Shown in pieces: positions 9,033 through 16,879 of a stretch of DNA of 64,000 nt; positions within the stretch are counted from its first letter, which is position 1; each line of letters starts with the position of its first letter. Source of the stretch: Flavobacterium sp. LC2016-01 (GTDB lineage: Bacteria; Bacteroidota; Bacteroidia; Flavobacteriales; Flavobacteriaceae); the NCBI RefSeq assembly GCF_009711135.1, contig NZ_WMIC01000004.1, positions 186,001 to 250,000 on the forward strand, read 5' to 3'. The translations under genes and the position numbers were made by a program. The notes beneath the pieces are model-generated. The model was not told where the DNA came from. It was given only the letters and a program-made list of their open reading frames with translations, and did no database searches.

Positions 9033-11051
9033 ATGAAAAACATAAGATATAGATACTGCCTGATTGCTTTAGCTTCAATGCTGATCTGCGCCTGCGGTAC
9101 TAAAAAAACGACCTATAAAATAAGTTCTCCTGGAAAAAACACCGAATTAGTTTTTGAATTAACGCCTTCTGGACAGCCTGAATACAGTTTTACTTCTGGC
9201 GGAAAATCGGTGATTGAGCCTTCTTTGCTGGGTTTTGAGTTTCAAGGAATTCAAAAAATGACGGATGGTTTTGAAGTGGTTTCTACCGAAGAAAAAACAT
9301 CTGATGAAACTTGGGAACAGCCTTGGGGAGAATTTAAAAAAGTAAGAGATCATCATAATGAATTAATTGTTCACTTGAAAGAAGCAAAAGGCGAGGAGCG
9401 TCTTGTAGATATTATTTTCAGAGTTTTTGATGATGGCGTAGGATTTCGTTATTCTTTTCCAAAACAGCCAAATTTGGGCACAGTGAAAATTTCGAATGAA
9501 GTTACGCAGTTTACTTTTAAATCAAATAATGATGTTTGGTGGATTCCTGTTCATCGCGAAAACAGTTATTATGAAAGCGAATACCGTAAAACGCCAATCA
9601 GTAAAACGGATACAATTAATACTCCGGCAACTTTTGAAACAAAAGAGAAATTGTATGTGGCAATTCACGAAGCTAACTTGACTGATTTTGCTTCAATGAC
9701 ACTTTTAAAAACAAGCGACAAACAATACAAAAGTGATTTAGTGCCTTGGGCAGATGGTGTAAAAGTATATGCTGAAACACCTTTTGTGACGCCTTGGAGA
9801 ACCGTTGTGGTTGGAAAAACTCCTGGTGATGTTGCAACTTCAACCATTATGCTGAATTTAAATGAGCCTTCGAAAATTGAAGATCTTTCTTGGATTACAC
9901 CATCAAAATATATCGGAATTTGGTGGGGAATGCATTTAGAAAAATTCACTTGGGGTCAAGGTCCAAAACACGGTGCTACAACAAAAAATACGAAAGAATA
10001 TATTGATTTTGCTGCGAAAAACAATTTTGACGGCGTTCTGGTGGAAGGCTGGAACGAAGGCTGGGACGGAGACTGGACTGCCGACGGATCTGCATTTAGT
10101 TTCACAAAAGCATATCCCGATTTTAATTTGGAAGAAATTACAAAATATGCAGCCATAAAAAATGTCCGCTTAATTGGTCACCATGAAACGGCCGGCGCTT
10201 CAAAACATTATGAAAGCCAGCTTGAAGATGCTTTTAAATTGTATCAAAAAATGGGTGTCAATTCGGTTAAAACGGGCTATGTGAACAAATATCTGGATAA
10301 AAAAGAATGGCACGACAGTCAGTATGGAGCGCGTCATTATAGAAAAGTAATTGAAACGGCGGCTAAATATCATATCATGATCGATAATCATGAGCCAATG
10401 AAAGGAACGGGAATTCAGCGTACGTATCCAAACTTTATGTCGCAGGAAGGCGGGAGAGGACAGGAATATAATGCTTGGTCTGTTGATGGTGGCAATACAC
10501 CACAGCATTTAACAACTTTGCCATTTACAAGAATGCTTTCAGGGCCTTTTGACTATACTCCCGGGAATTTTAATTTTGATTATAAAACACCTTCTGGAGC
10601 GAGAGTTCAAACCACTTTAGCAAATCAATTGGCCTTGTATGTGATTATTTTCAGTCCGTTGCAAATGGCTTCTGATTTGCCTGAAAATTATGTTGGCAAA
10701 CCTGAATTTCAATTTATAAAAGATGTTCCTTGCACTTGGTCGGATACCAAAGTCTTGGATTCTAAAATTGGCGAATACACGACTATTGTTCGTAAAGATT
10801 GGGACGAGAAAAACTGGTATTTGGGTTCGATTACCAATAAAGAGGCAAGAGAATTAAAAGTAGAATTATCCTTTTTAGATGCCGGAAAAGAATATGAAGC
10901 AACAATTTATGCAGATGGAGCAGGAGCCGATTATAAAACAAATCCGTATCCGGTTACGATTTCAAAACAAAAAGTAAATAGTAAAAGTGTAATTAATATC
11001 AAATTGGCAGCTGGAGGGGGAACAACTATAAAATTCACTCCGTTAAATTAG
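9033..11051 (+). CDS. GH97 alpha-glucosidase (SusB-like, inverting type)
   Basis: The 672-residue enzyme is exported, with a lipobox-like LICAC near residue 21. It has the three-domain GH97 layout: N-terminal beta-sandwich (about 25-280), TIM barrel (about 285-555) and a C-terminal beta domain. Residues expected for the inverting, calcium-dependent SusB subgroup are present by my alignment from memory: Glu385 in GHHET, Glu454 in DNHEP, Glu472 in SQEGG and Glu478 in RGQEY. The glutamates argue for inverting alpha-glucosidase activity rather than the retaining, Asp-nucleophile alpha-galactosidase branch. It would release glucose from oligosaccharides made by the upstream endo-enzyme. It is the last gene of the PUL, 25 bases after its neighbour. 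Confidence 0.92.
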   Translation: MKNIRYRYCLIALASMLICACGTKKTTYKISSPGKNTELVFELTPSGQPEYSFTSGGKSVIEPSLLGFEFQGIQKMTDGFEVVSTEEKTSDETWEQPWGEFKKVRDHHNELIVHLKEAKGEERLVDIIFRVFDDGVGFRYSFPKQPNLGTVKISNEVTQFTFKSNNDVWWIPVHRENSYYESEYRKTPISKTDTINTPATFETKEKLYVAIHEANLTDFASMTLLKTSDKQYKSDLVPWADGVKVYAETPFVTPWRTVVVGKTPGDVATSTIMLNLNEPSKIEDLSWITPSKYIGIWWGMHLEKFTWGQGPKHGATTKNTKEYIDFAAKNNFDGVLVEGWNEGWDGDWTADGSAFSFTKAYPDFNLEEITKYAAIKNVRLIGHHETAGASKHYESQLEDAFKLYQKMGVNSVKTGYVNKYLDKKEWHDSQYGARHYRKVIETAAKYHIMIDNHEPMKGTGIQRTYPNFMSQEGGRGQEYNAWSVDGGNTPQHLTTLPFTRMLSGPFDYTPGNFNFDYKTPSGARVQTTLANQLALYVIIFSPLQMASDLPENYVGKPEFQFIKDVPCTWSDTKVLDSKIGEYTTIVRKDWDEKNWYLGSITNKEARELKVELSFLDAGKEYEATIYADGAGADYKTNPYPVTISKQKVNSKSVINIKLAAGGGTTIKFTPLN

Positions 11052-11096
11052 TTGAGTTAGTAATAACTGCGTTTATTTTAGTTAAGTTTGAGCAGA

Positions 11097-11136
11097 TGAG
11101 CCCGATTTCTTTCAGAAGATTTCGGGCTTGTTTTTG
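11097..11136 (+). terminator. Terminator after PUL
   Basis: Arms AGCCCGA (11099-11105) and TCGGGCT (11122-11128) pair, with an inner TTCT/AGAA extension, followed by TGTTTTTG. It is 48 bases past the GH97 stop and is the natural end of the PUL transcript. Confidence 0.8.
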
Positions 11137-11153
11137 TTTCAAGTTTCAAGTTA

Positions 11154-11267
11154 ACCGCAAAGCACGCAAAGTTTTTTTGTCAAGATTGTGTTCACAAACG
11201 CAAAGTTCGCAAAGCTTTGTGTAAAAAACTTTGCGAACTTTGCGTAATCCTTTGCGTGCTTTGCGGT
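11154..11267. repeat. Nested GCAAAG-type palindrome
   Basis: Outer arms 11154-11171 and 11250-11267 are perfect over 18 bp (ACCGCAAAGCACGCAAAG). Inner arms 11198-11214 and 11229-11245 are perfect over 17 bp. The element lies between the convergent GH97 and beta-barrel genes. Both arms are built from the short module CGCAAAG, reiterated. Confidence 0.85.
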
Positions 11268-11310
11268 AAAAAAAACTTAGAAACTTAGAATCTTAGCCTC
11301 TTAGCAACTT

Positions 11311-12219
11311 TTATTTATGAAGCTGAATATGTTTTCCAAAAGAATAAGTTAAAGCTATTGTCGGCCCGTTATAACCCCATTTAAAGAAACCATTTAGTCT
11401 TTCTTTTTCAGCATCAACTCTGATGTTTAAACCGGTGTATCCTGCTGTTATACTGAAATTTTTATACAAATTATATAATACAGAAAGGTTGTAACTCAAA
11501 ATACGGCCGTCGATATCATTTATTTTTATGGCGAAGTAATTAAAGTTAGCATAAAGTCCCACTTTTTTGCCTAGTACAAATTCTCCCCAAACTCCAAGAT
11601 CTGGCAATGGCGCAGTCACACCAAAATCATCACTAAAGGAAAGCTGCTGTGTTTGCCCTTCGAGACTCAGACCTACATCTACTAACATAACATGTGCACC
11701 TATTAAAGCACCTATTTCATATTTTGGTTTTGATACAAAAGCGTAACCGTAGTATATTCTAATAATCTGATTGTCTAGAAATGCTGAAACAGTTGCATTT
11801 ACTGGATAGGTATGATCACCAAATTCTATATCTTTTTGAAGGACTTTTGTTGATTTTCTGTTCAAATAAAAATATTCAGAACCCAGTCTTGATCTTCTTG
11901 AAATGCGCCATTCAAAAGCAGCAGCAAATGACGTACTGCTTTTATTAAAACCGAGATCTTTTTCAAAATCGATCATATTTCCAAAATTACCATTATTGCT
12001 TCCTACTTCGACTTGTGTATTATTTACTGGAAAAAATGCTCCAGCTGTGAATTTAAAGCGTCGTGCATGCCAAGGCAAATCTTCTGGATCATAATTCTGA
12101 ACTTCATCGGAGCTATTATGTATGGCGGGTAAAGTATCAGCTGGAATTTCGGCGGTGGTTTGTGCTTTTGCCGTAATCCAAAAGAGGCAAACTATCATAA
12201 AACAAATTAATTTTTTCAT
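11311..12219 (-). CDS. Outer membrane beta-barrel protein
   Basis: I chose the ATG at 12219, because it begins a clean signal peptide (MKKLICFMIVCLFWITAKAQ); the open frame extends upstream to 12270 without signal features. The mature part of about 280 residues has alternating hydrophobic beta-strands (KIGLYANFNYFAIKIN-like, FSITAGYTGLNIRV) and a predicted strand-rich end (IALTYSFGKHIQ). It resembles small porin-like barrels of unknown substrate. It is monocistronic: palindromes lie on both sides. I cannot assign a ligand. Confidence 0.7.
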   Translation of the reverse strand: MKKLICFMIVCLFWITAKAQTTAEIPADTLPAIHNSSDEVQNYDPEDLPWHARRFKFTAGAFFPVNNTQVEVGSNNGNFGNMIDFEKDLGFNKSSTSFAAAFEWRISRRSRLGSEYFYLNRKSTKVLQKDIEFGDHTYPVNATVSAFLDNQIIRIYYGYAFVSKPKYEIGALIGAHVMLVDVGLSLEGQTQQLSFSDDFGVTAPLPDLGVWGEFVLGKKVGLYANFNYFAIKINDIDGRILSYNLSVLYNLYKNFSITAGYTGLNIRVDAEKERLNGFFKWGYNGPTIALTYSFGKHIQLHK

Positions 12220-12383
12220 CGGATTTAATTTTAGAGTTTTTGATAAATTTTTAACACTTAAAGTTAACAAAAAAAATCATTCATTTCAGTTTTTACGGTT
12301 TATTATTTAGCTAATTCATTTGATTATCAGTTTAATATGAAAATAAGAGGTTTTATGATGGCCAAAATTTCTTTTGAAAATGG

Positions 12384-12503
12384 ATGCCGCGTGAGGGATA
12401 GGAGCATGTTGCCGAAGCAACGCGGATAGCCCGACAGCATCCCGATAAGAGGGCGTATATGCGTGTAGTAATTTGCCCTCTTATCGGGATGGTGGCACGC
12501 CCA
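12384..12503 (+). ncRNA. Structured RNA element, possibly Flavo-1-like
   Basis: This GC-rich island in an AT-rich gap folds into several nested helices. GCGTG (12389-12393) can pair with CACGC (12496-12500). An internal GTTGC-CGAA-GCAAC hairpin lies at 12408-12421. A 17-bp perfect stem joins CATCCCGATAAGAGGGC (12438-12454) to its complement ending at 12491. The flanking GAGGGATAGGAGC and GCGGATAGCCCGAC segments match a recurrent flavobacterial motif that I believe corresponds to the Flavo-1 RNA family, but this is from memory. No plus-strand gene follows closely, so it is not an obvious leader. Confidence 0.5.
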
Positions 12504-12655
12504 ATTTTAATTATAAATTGTTAATTGTTAATTATGAGCTTTTGAGTGCAAAATAATTACGCAAAGTTTGCATGTTGAATTTATACATTACGAGTCCTTC
12601 GACTTCGCTCAGGGCGACATGAAGAGGAATTTATAATTAACAATTCACAATTAAA
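12501..12655. repeat. AATTGTTAATT inverted repeat with CTTCGACTTCGCTCAG copy
   Basis: AT-rich arms at about 12508-12536 and 12629-12654 (AATTGTTAATT against AATTAACAATT) enclose a copy of the 16-mer CTTCGACTTCGCTCAG at 12597-12612. The 16-mer recurs as an inverted pair at 30071-30148. No ORF is present. Confidence 0.7.
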
Positions 12656-12656
12656 G

Positions 12657-13091
12657 CTAGACTCTATTATAATCGGCTTTCCAGTGGACTATTGCTTTTT
12701 TGATAGAATCGCCGGAAAGATTGTTTTTTAGTGCGTCTTCAAGAAGCTGTAAAAATTCGCTGTCGGGCGCGAAACGCAGTGCAAATATTTGATCATCAGT
12801 TAATTTGTATTCAAATTCTTCGAACCTTTTTCCGGTCAGGGTGAAATAACGGTAGCGAATTTCTAAACGCACGATTCGGTTTTGCAAAATTAAAGCATAA
12901 TGCTGGCGGAGCATAAAGGCTAAAAAGAACAGAAAAATGAAACCTACGCTGATAAACGACCATATCAGTGCGTCGTTTGTAGTGCAGGCAAAATAGATGC
13001 TGAATAATAAAAAAATCGTTAAAATGGGATAATATATAAAATGATGAGGTGTATAAAATCGTATGTGATTGTAATAGGTTTGAACTTTCAT
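12657..13091 (-). CDS. DUF6526-family membrane protein
   Basis: This 144-residue protein starts with YYNHIRFYTPHHFIYYPI, close to the conserved start of DUF6526 proteins. Two transmembrane segments follow (about 21-39 and 44-62). The C-terminal cytosolic part of about 80 residues contains RYRYFTLTGKRF and LRFAPDSEF. No function is known for the family. It stands alone, with repeats on one side and a 268-base gap on the other. The same family is common in Bacteroidota genomes as a singleton. Confidence 0.8.
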   Translation of the reverse strand: MKVQTYYNHIRFYTPHHFIYYPILTIFLLFSIYFACTTNDALIWSFISVGFIFLFFLAFMLRQHYALILQNRIVRLEIRYRYFTLTGKRFEEFEYKLTDDQIFALRFAPDSEFLQLLEDALKNNLSGDSIKKAIVHWKADYNRV

Positions 13092-13359
13092 AATTGCGTT
13101 TTTAGATATTGATTAAAAAAACAAAGCTACTCTAAAAATTAGAATAGCTTTATTTCTCAAAATAAACTAACATAACCAATGTTTTCTTTATACTCTGAAC
13201 TTTTCAGTTCGTAATTCTATTTATTTGAAAAAAGCCTTCATTGTGCATGTAAATCTTCTTCTTTTTTGGCTTTTATTTCTTGATAGTAAAGTTAAAACGA
13301 GCTGCAAGGATTATGTTATATTTTAATTTGAAAATGTTATATGATTTCAACTGATTTGT

Positions 13360-13842
13360 TTACAGAGTGGTAATAATTTTCCATTCGGCTAATTTTGAAT
13401 CGAAAGATTTTCCAGCATTGGCGGGACTTGTAGACGGAAGTGTATGAAGCTGATATGTTTTTTGGAGCTCCACATATTTTTTAAAAAAGGCATGCGCTTT
13501 TTGTCCGTTGAAAAAAATGGTTTTGATGTTTGGATGCAGTTTTAGAAACGTTTCAAAATCATTCGCAATTTCATTTTTAATGGCGCTGTCTAAACTTCCT
13601 ATTCGGTCACAAAATTGTAAAACGTCCCAAAGCGCAACTTTGTTTTTTTGAAGCAAAGCTTTTCTTATTTCATAATCGTATGAGAAATCTTCTTGGAAAA
13701 TAAGAAACATAAATTTCCAAAAATTATTCTGATTGTGTCCGTAGTACTGATTCAGTTCTAATGATTTTGTGCCGGGCATTGTGCCGAGAATCAGAACTGT
13801 AGAATCATTTGCTGCGATTGGTTCGAATGAAAAGCTTTTCAT
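13360..13842 (-). CDS. DNA-deoxyinosine glycosylase (uracil-DNA glycosylase superfamily)
   Basis: I place the start at 13842 (MKSFSFEPIA), as the longer frame to 13935 adds an AT-rich non-conserved leader. The 160-residue product shows the superfamily motifs LGTMPGTKSL (residues 19-28), QYYGHNQNNFWKFM (31-44) and the C-terminal LHTLPSTSPANAG. These match the hypoxanthine-DNA glycosylase group, which removes deaminated adenine (and sometimes uracil) from DNA in base-excision repair. Length and motif order are normal for the group. It is a single gene, divergent from the AraC regulator at 14003. Confidence 0.85.
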   Translation of the reverse strand: MKSFSFEPIAANDSTVLILGTMPGTKSLELNQYYGHNQNNFWKFMFLIFQEDFSYDYEIRKALLQKNKVALWDVLQFCDRIGSLDSAIKNEIANDFETFLKLHPNIKTIFFNGQKAHAFFKKYVELQKTYQLHTLPSTSPANAGKSFDSKLAEWKIITTL

Positions 13843-13982
13843 TTTTTTTTGAATTAAGAAATTTTTTGTTTGAGTTAAATTTATCATTTCGAAGTAATTA
13901 TAAAACAAAACCTCAAAATTATATAACATTTTCAAGAACGCTTGCCCGAACTTTGGTTTATTGATTTATCTATAGAAATCTA

Positions 13983-13998
13983 TCCCGAGGCTTCGGGA
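13983..13998. repeat. TCCCGA-GGCT-TCGGGA hairpin before AraC gene
   Basis: A 6-bp stem with a four-base loop ends four bases before the ATG at 14003. Similar CCCGA...TCGGG hairpins are recurrent in flavobacterial intergenic DNA. It might shelter the first start codon and favour the ATG at 14027. Confidence 0.5.
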
Positions 13999-14002
13999 CT
14001 AA

Positions 14003-15052
14003 ATGTCAAATTTAAATGTACGCAAAATGAAAATAGTTACCATACATACAGAACAAATTCAAACCGTATTTGATGAATTGAATGATAATTTTGATGGAAA
14101 AATAGCTTTTGATTTCGATGAATATACGCTTGAGATTAATAATAGTTTTGCAAAAGGAACCATAACTGGAGCTTCTTTTAATGATAATATTTCATACGTT
14201 CAGTTTGATATGACATTTTCGACGGCTGTTAGAATGGACTTTTTAAATGTGATGTCTACGCCGGTTTATTTTGCATATTGTTCAAAAGGCGGTTTGTCAC
14301 ATAGTTTTGGGATAAATGGCGAGGAGCGAAAGTTTAAAACTTTTCAGACGGCAATTTTAACATCTAATGAGCATCAGGATAATGTTTTATTTTTTGAGAA
14401 AGATGTTAATACGAAACTGACAATGATTATTGTTGGAACTCAAACCGAACAGCCGTATTTAATGCCATCACTGAATCAGAAAGTAAAAGAAACTTTTTTT
14501 GAAAATAATATGGAGGAGAATTTCTTTTATATGGGTTCATATAATTTGAAAATTGCCGAAAAAATAGAACAGCTTAACGCGGTAACGCAAACCGGAATTG
14601 TTAGAAATTTATTGAAAGAAGGCATTTTAAAAATTATTTTGGCAATGGAAATTCAGCAGCACAGCGATGATTTAAATTCTTTTTCGAAAGATGCAAATTG
14701 CTTGACATTAAAAGAAATGGAAGAAATAAAAGAGCTTTCAGAATTTATTAAATCCAGTCCAGAAGAAGCTTTTACGATTAAATCGCTGAGCAAAAAATCA
14801 GGATTGTCGCCAAGCAAACTTCAGGAAGGTTTTAAAATGATTCATGATAGAACGGTCAATGATTATATCACACATATGAGGGTTTTAAAAGCTGAGATTT
14901 TAATGCGTACTTCTGACCTGAATATTTCTGAAATTGTTTATTGCATTGGTTTCACCAGCAGAAGTTATTTCTCAAAAATATTCAAACAAAAATTTAACTG
15001 CAGTCCAAAAGAATATAAGTTTAATTTGAATCCGATGGCTGTGACAGCTTAA
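14003..15052 (+). CDS. AraC-family transcriptional regulator
   Basis: The 349-residue protein ends in a double helix-turn-helix of the AraC type (about 250-345), with FTIKSLSKKSGLSPSKLQ in the first half and ISEIVYCIGFTSRSYFSKIF in the second, followed by CSPKEYK. The N-terminal 230 residues form a beta-rich sensing domain with no cupin motif that I recognise. An alternative ATG at 14027 (MKIVTIHTEQ) may be the true start, since a hairpin abuts the first one. No obvious partner gene is adjacent, so the target is unknown. Confidence 0.85.
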   Translation: MSNLNVRKMKIVTIHTEQIQTVFDELNDNFDGKIAFDFDEYTLEINNSFAKGTITGASFNDNISYVQFDMTFSTAVRMDFLNVMSTPVYFAYCSKGGLSHSFGINGEERKFKTFQTAILTSNEHQDNVLFFEKDVNTKLTMIIVGTQTEQPYLMPSLNQKVKETFFENNMEENFFYMGSYNLKIAEKIEQLNAVTQTGIVRNLLKEGILKIILAMEIQQHSDDLNSFSKDANCLTLKEMEEIKELSEFIKSSPEEAFTIKSLSKKSGLSPSKLQEGFKMIHDRTVNDYITHMRVLKAEILMRTSDLNISEIVYCIGFTSRSYFSKIFKQKFNCSPKEYKFNLNPMAVTA

Positions 15053-15067
15053 AAAGGTTCAAAGAGA

Positions 15068-15137
15068 CAAAGAGACAAAGTTGCAAAGGTTCTACAAAGC
15101 TATAAAAACTTTGTCTCTTTGCAACTTTGTCTCTTTG
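15068..15137. repeat. CAAAGAGACAAAG-type palindrome between convergent genes
   Basis: Arms 15068-15088 and 15117-15137 are perfect over 21 bp, built from reiterated ACAAAGAG units (a further unit precedes at 15060). It fills the 94-base space between the convergent AraC gene and FAD oxidoreductase, and could terminate both. Confidence 0.85.
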
Positions 15138-15146
15138 TTCCTAAAA

Positions 15147-16346
15147 TTATCGCCCAAATCGATAATACTCCAAATCCATATTATTTTTATTATTGATAGA
15201 ATCCAGAATTGAATTCATTCCGATGATGCTGAAAGTGATGCCGTTGCCGCCAAAACCTAGAACATAATGTTCATTTTTTTTAGGATCTGGTTTTCCAAAA
15301 TAGGGAAGACCGTCTTTTGTTTCTCCAAATGTTCCCGCCCAGGAATAATCCAGCTTAAAATTGATGTTCGGGAATTTTCTTCGGAAGGATCTTAGGAGAT
15401 ATTGTTCTTTTTTGGGAATTAATTTATCGCGCTTTTTGGGATCTATAAAATCTTCATCGCCTCCGCCTATAATTAGTCTATTGTCTGCAGTGGCTCTAAA
15501 ATATAAATACGGATTTGAAGTATCCCAGAGAATAGAGTTTTTGAAAACAGCGGGCAAATCTGGCAAACTTTCAGAGGCAATGACGTAAGTGCTTTTTAAA
15601 TCGACAACTTTTTCTTTTAGAGTTTCGGTACTTTCATAACCAGAACAATGTATAATATCATGCGCCATAATATGATTTCCATTCTCTGTCTGGACAATAA
15701 ATTTTCCACCTTGATTTTTTATGGATTCAATATTAGTGCGGTCATAAATTTGCATTCCTTTATTTTGACAATAGGAAATTAAATCCTGCGCCAGATGATA
15801 CGGATCAACAACGGCAGCGGTTTTAGATTCTATTGCTGCAATTGCTTTTAGCCCCATTGTTTCTAATTCGGCTTTGCTGAGCCAATTAACATCAAATCCA
15901 TGCTGTTTTCTAGTTTTGAATTCATTCTTTAAAAACGGAATATCCTTTTTGAGACTGCAGAAATAAATGCTTTTTTTAAACTCAAATTCGCAGTCGCTTT
16001 TTATGGTATCAATAATGATTCGCAAGTCGAAAATTGCTTTTTTCCCGTTTCTGTAACTGTTTATAGCACAATCTGCTCCTCGCAGTTTGATTAATTCGTG
16101 TAAAGAAACATCAATTTCGTACTGAAGCAAAGCGGTACTTGCGGCCGTGCTTCCGTTGCAAATATCGCGTCGGTCAACTAAGACTGCTTTTTTACCTTCG
16201 CTGATTAGTTTATAAGCGATTAATGCACCTGTAATACCGCCACCAATAATCAAAATTGGTGTTTCGATATTTGAATCTAAAGACGGATAGCTTCCCTGCA
16301 TTTTATATTTCAAAGGCCAGAAAGTTTCGGTTGAGCGTAGTTTCAT
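15147..16346 (-). CDS. FAD-dependent oxidoreductase (DadA/glycine oxidase-like)
   Basis: The 399-residue protein has an N-terminal FAD-binding Rossmann motif, ILIIGGGITGALIAYKL (about 31-47), then VLVDRR and the substrate-domain features of the D-amino acid oxidase/DAO fold. Near the C-terminus FGGNGITFS and the WAGTFGETKDGLPYFG segment match the flavin-closing region of DAO proteins. It probably oxidises an amine or amino acid; the substrate is not visible. Its ATG overlaps the stop of the upstream gene by an ATGA arrangement (16343-16346), so it is translationally coupled. It is the last gene of the mla-like operon. Confidence 0.85.
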   Translation of the reverse strand: MKLRSTETFWPLKYKMQGSYPSLDSNIETPILIIGGGITGALIAYKLISEGKKAVLVDRRDICNGSTAASTALLQYEIDVSLHELIKLRGADCAINSYRNGKKAIFDLRIIIDTIKSDCEFEFKKSIYFCSLKKDIPFLKNEFKTRKQHGFDVNWLSKAELETMGLKAIAAIESKTAAVVDPYHLAQDLISYCQNKGMQIYDRTNIESIKNQGGKFIVQTENGNHIMAHDIIHCSGYESTETLKEKVVDLKSTYVIASESLPDLPAVFKNSILWDTSNPYLYFRATADNRLIIGGGDEDFIDPKKRDKLIPKKEQYLLRSFRRKFPNINFKLDYSWAGTFGETKDGLPYFGKPDPKKNEHYVLGFGGNGITFSIIGMNSILDSINNKNNMDLEYYRFGR

Positions 16347-16879
16347 TTTTTAGAGGTTTTGGATGTTTTTGTGGCAGTTGGAGTATTTGGTTTTTTAGCC
16401 GGTTTAATCTTGGCTTTATTTTGATTTCTATTTTTGTCTTTTCGCTCATGCTGTTCATGCGCTTCTGCAATTGAATGTGATGTCCTGATGGTTTCATCTT
16501 TTTTAGCAAGCTCACTTAATCTGCGGTAATATTTTTGAATAATTTCCATTTCTTCTTCGGTCATACTTTCAATATCAACAAGACTATTGCTGGAATATTC
16601 GTTTGAAGCAACGAGTTCATTTAGCTTTAGCTGAATTGCCAGTGAATCTTTGTTCTGCGCTTTCTGAATTAAAAAAACCATTAAAAAAGTGATGATTGTT
16701 GTTCCTGTATTGATAACCAATTGCCAAGTTTCTGAATAATCGAAAAACGGCCCAGAAACGGCCCAGACAACAACAATTAAAAAAGCAATAATAAATGCCG
16801 GCGTGCTTCCCGTTGCTTTACAAACAGCACTCGCGAACTTTTCGAAAGCACTATTTTTATTTTGATTTTTTGTTTTCAT
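16343..16879 (-). CDS. Low-affinity iron permease-family membrane protein
   Basis: This 178-residue protein carries the PF04120-type start FEKFASAVCKATGSTPAFIIAF, then two transmembrane helices (about 26-46 and 54-71) with WAVSGPFF and INTGTTIITFLMVFLIQ. The first half is diagnostic. Beyond residue 120 a Lys/Thr-rich charged tail (KPNTPTATKTSKTSKK) is unusual. Despite the family name, iron transport by bacterial members is unproven. Its start overlaps the end of the AsmA-like gene by 23 bases, and its stop overlaps the start of the FAD oxidoreductase. Confidence 0.85.
   Translation of the reverse strand: MKTKNQNKNSAFEKFASAVCKATGSTPAFIIAFLIVVVWAVSGPFFDYSETWQLVINTGTTIITFLMVFLIQKAQNKDSLAIQLKLNELVASNEYSSNSLVDIESMTEEEMEIIQKYYRRLSELAKKDETIRTSHSIAEAHEQHERKDKNRNQNKAKIKPAKKPNTPTATKTSKTSKK

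Noticed and set aside
11154..11267. Possible CRISPR-like repeats (CGCAAAG)
   Set aside because: The arms are inverted and nested, without unique spacers, so it is a palindrome, not an array.
12220..12270. Upstream extension of the beta-barrel ORF
   Set aside because: The extension lacks signal-peptide features and the ATG at 12219 starts a clean one.
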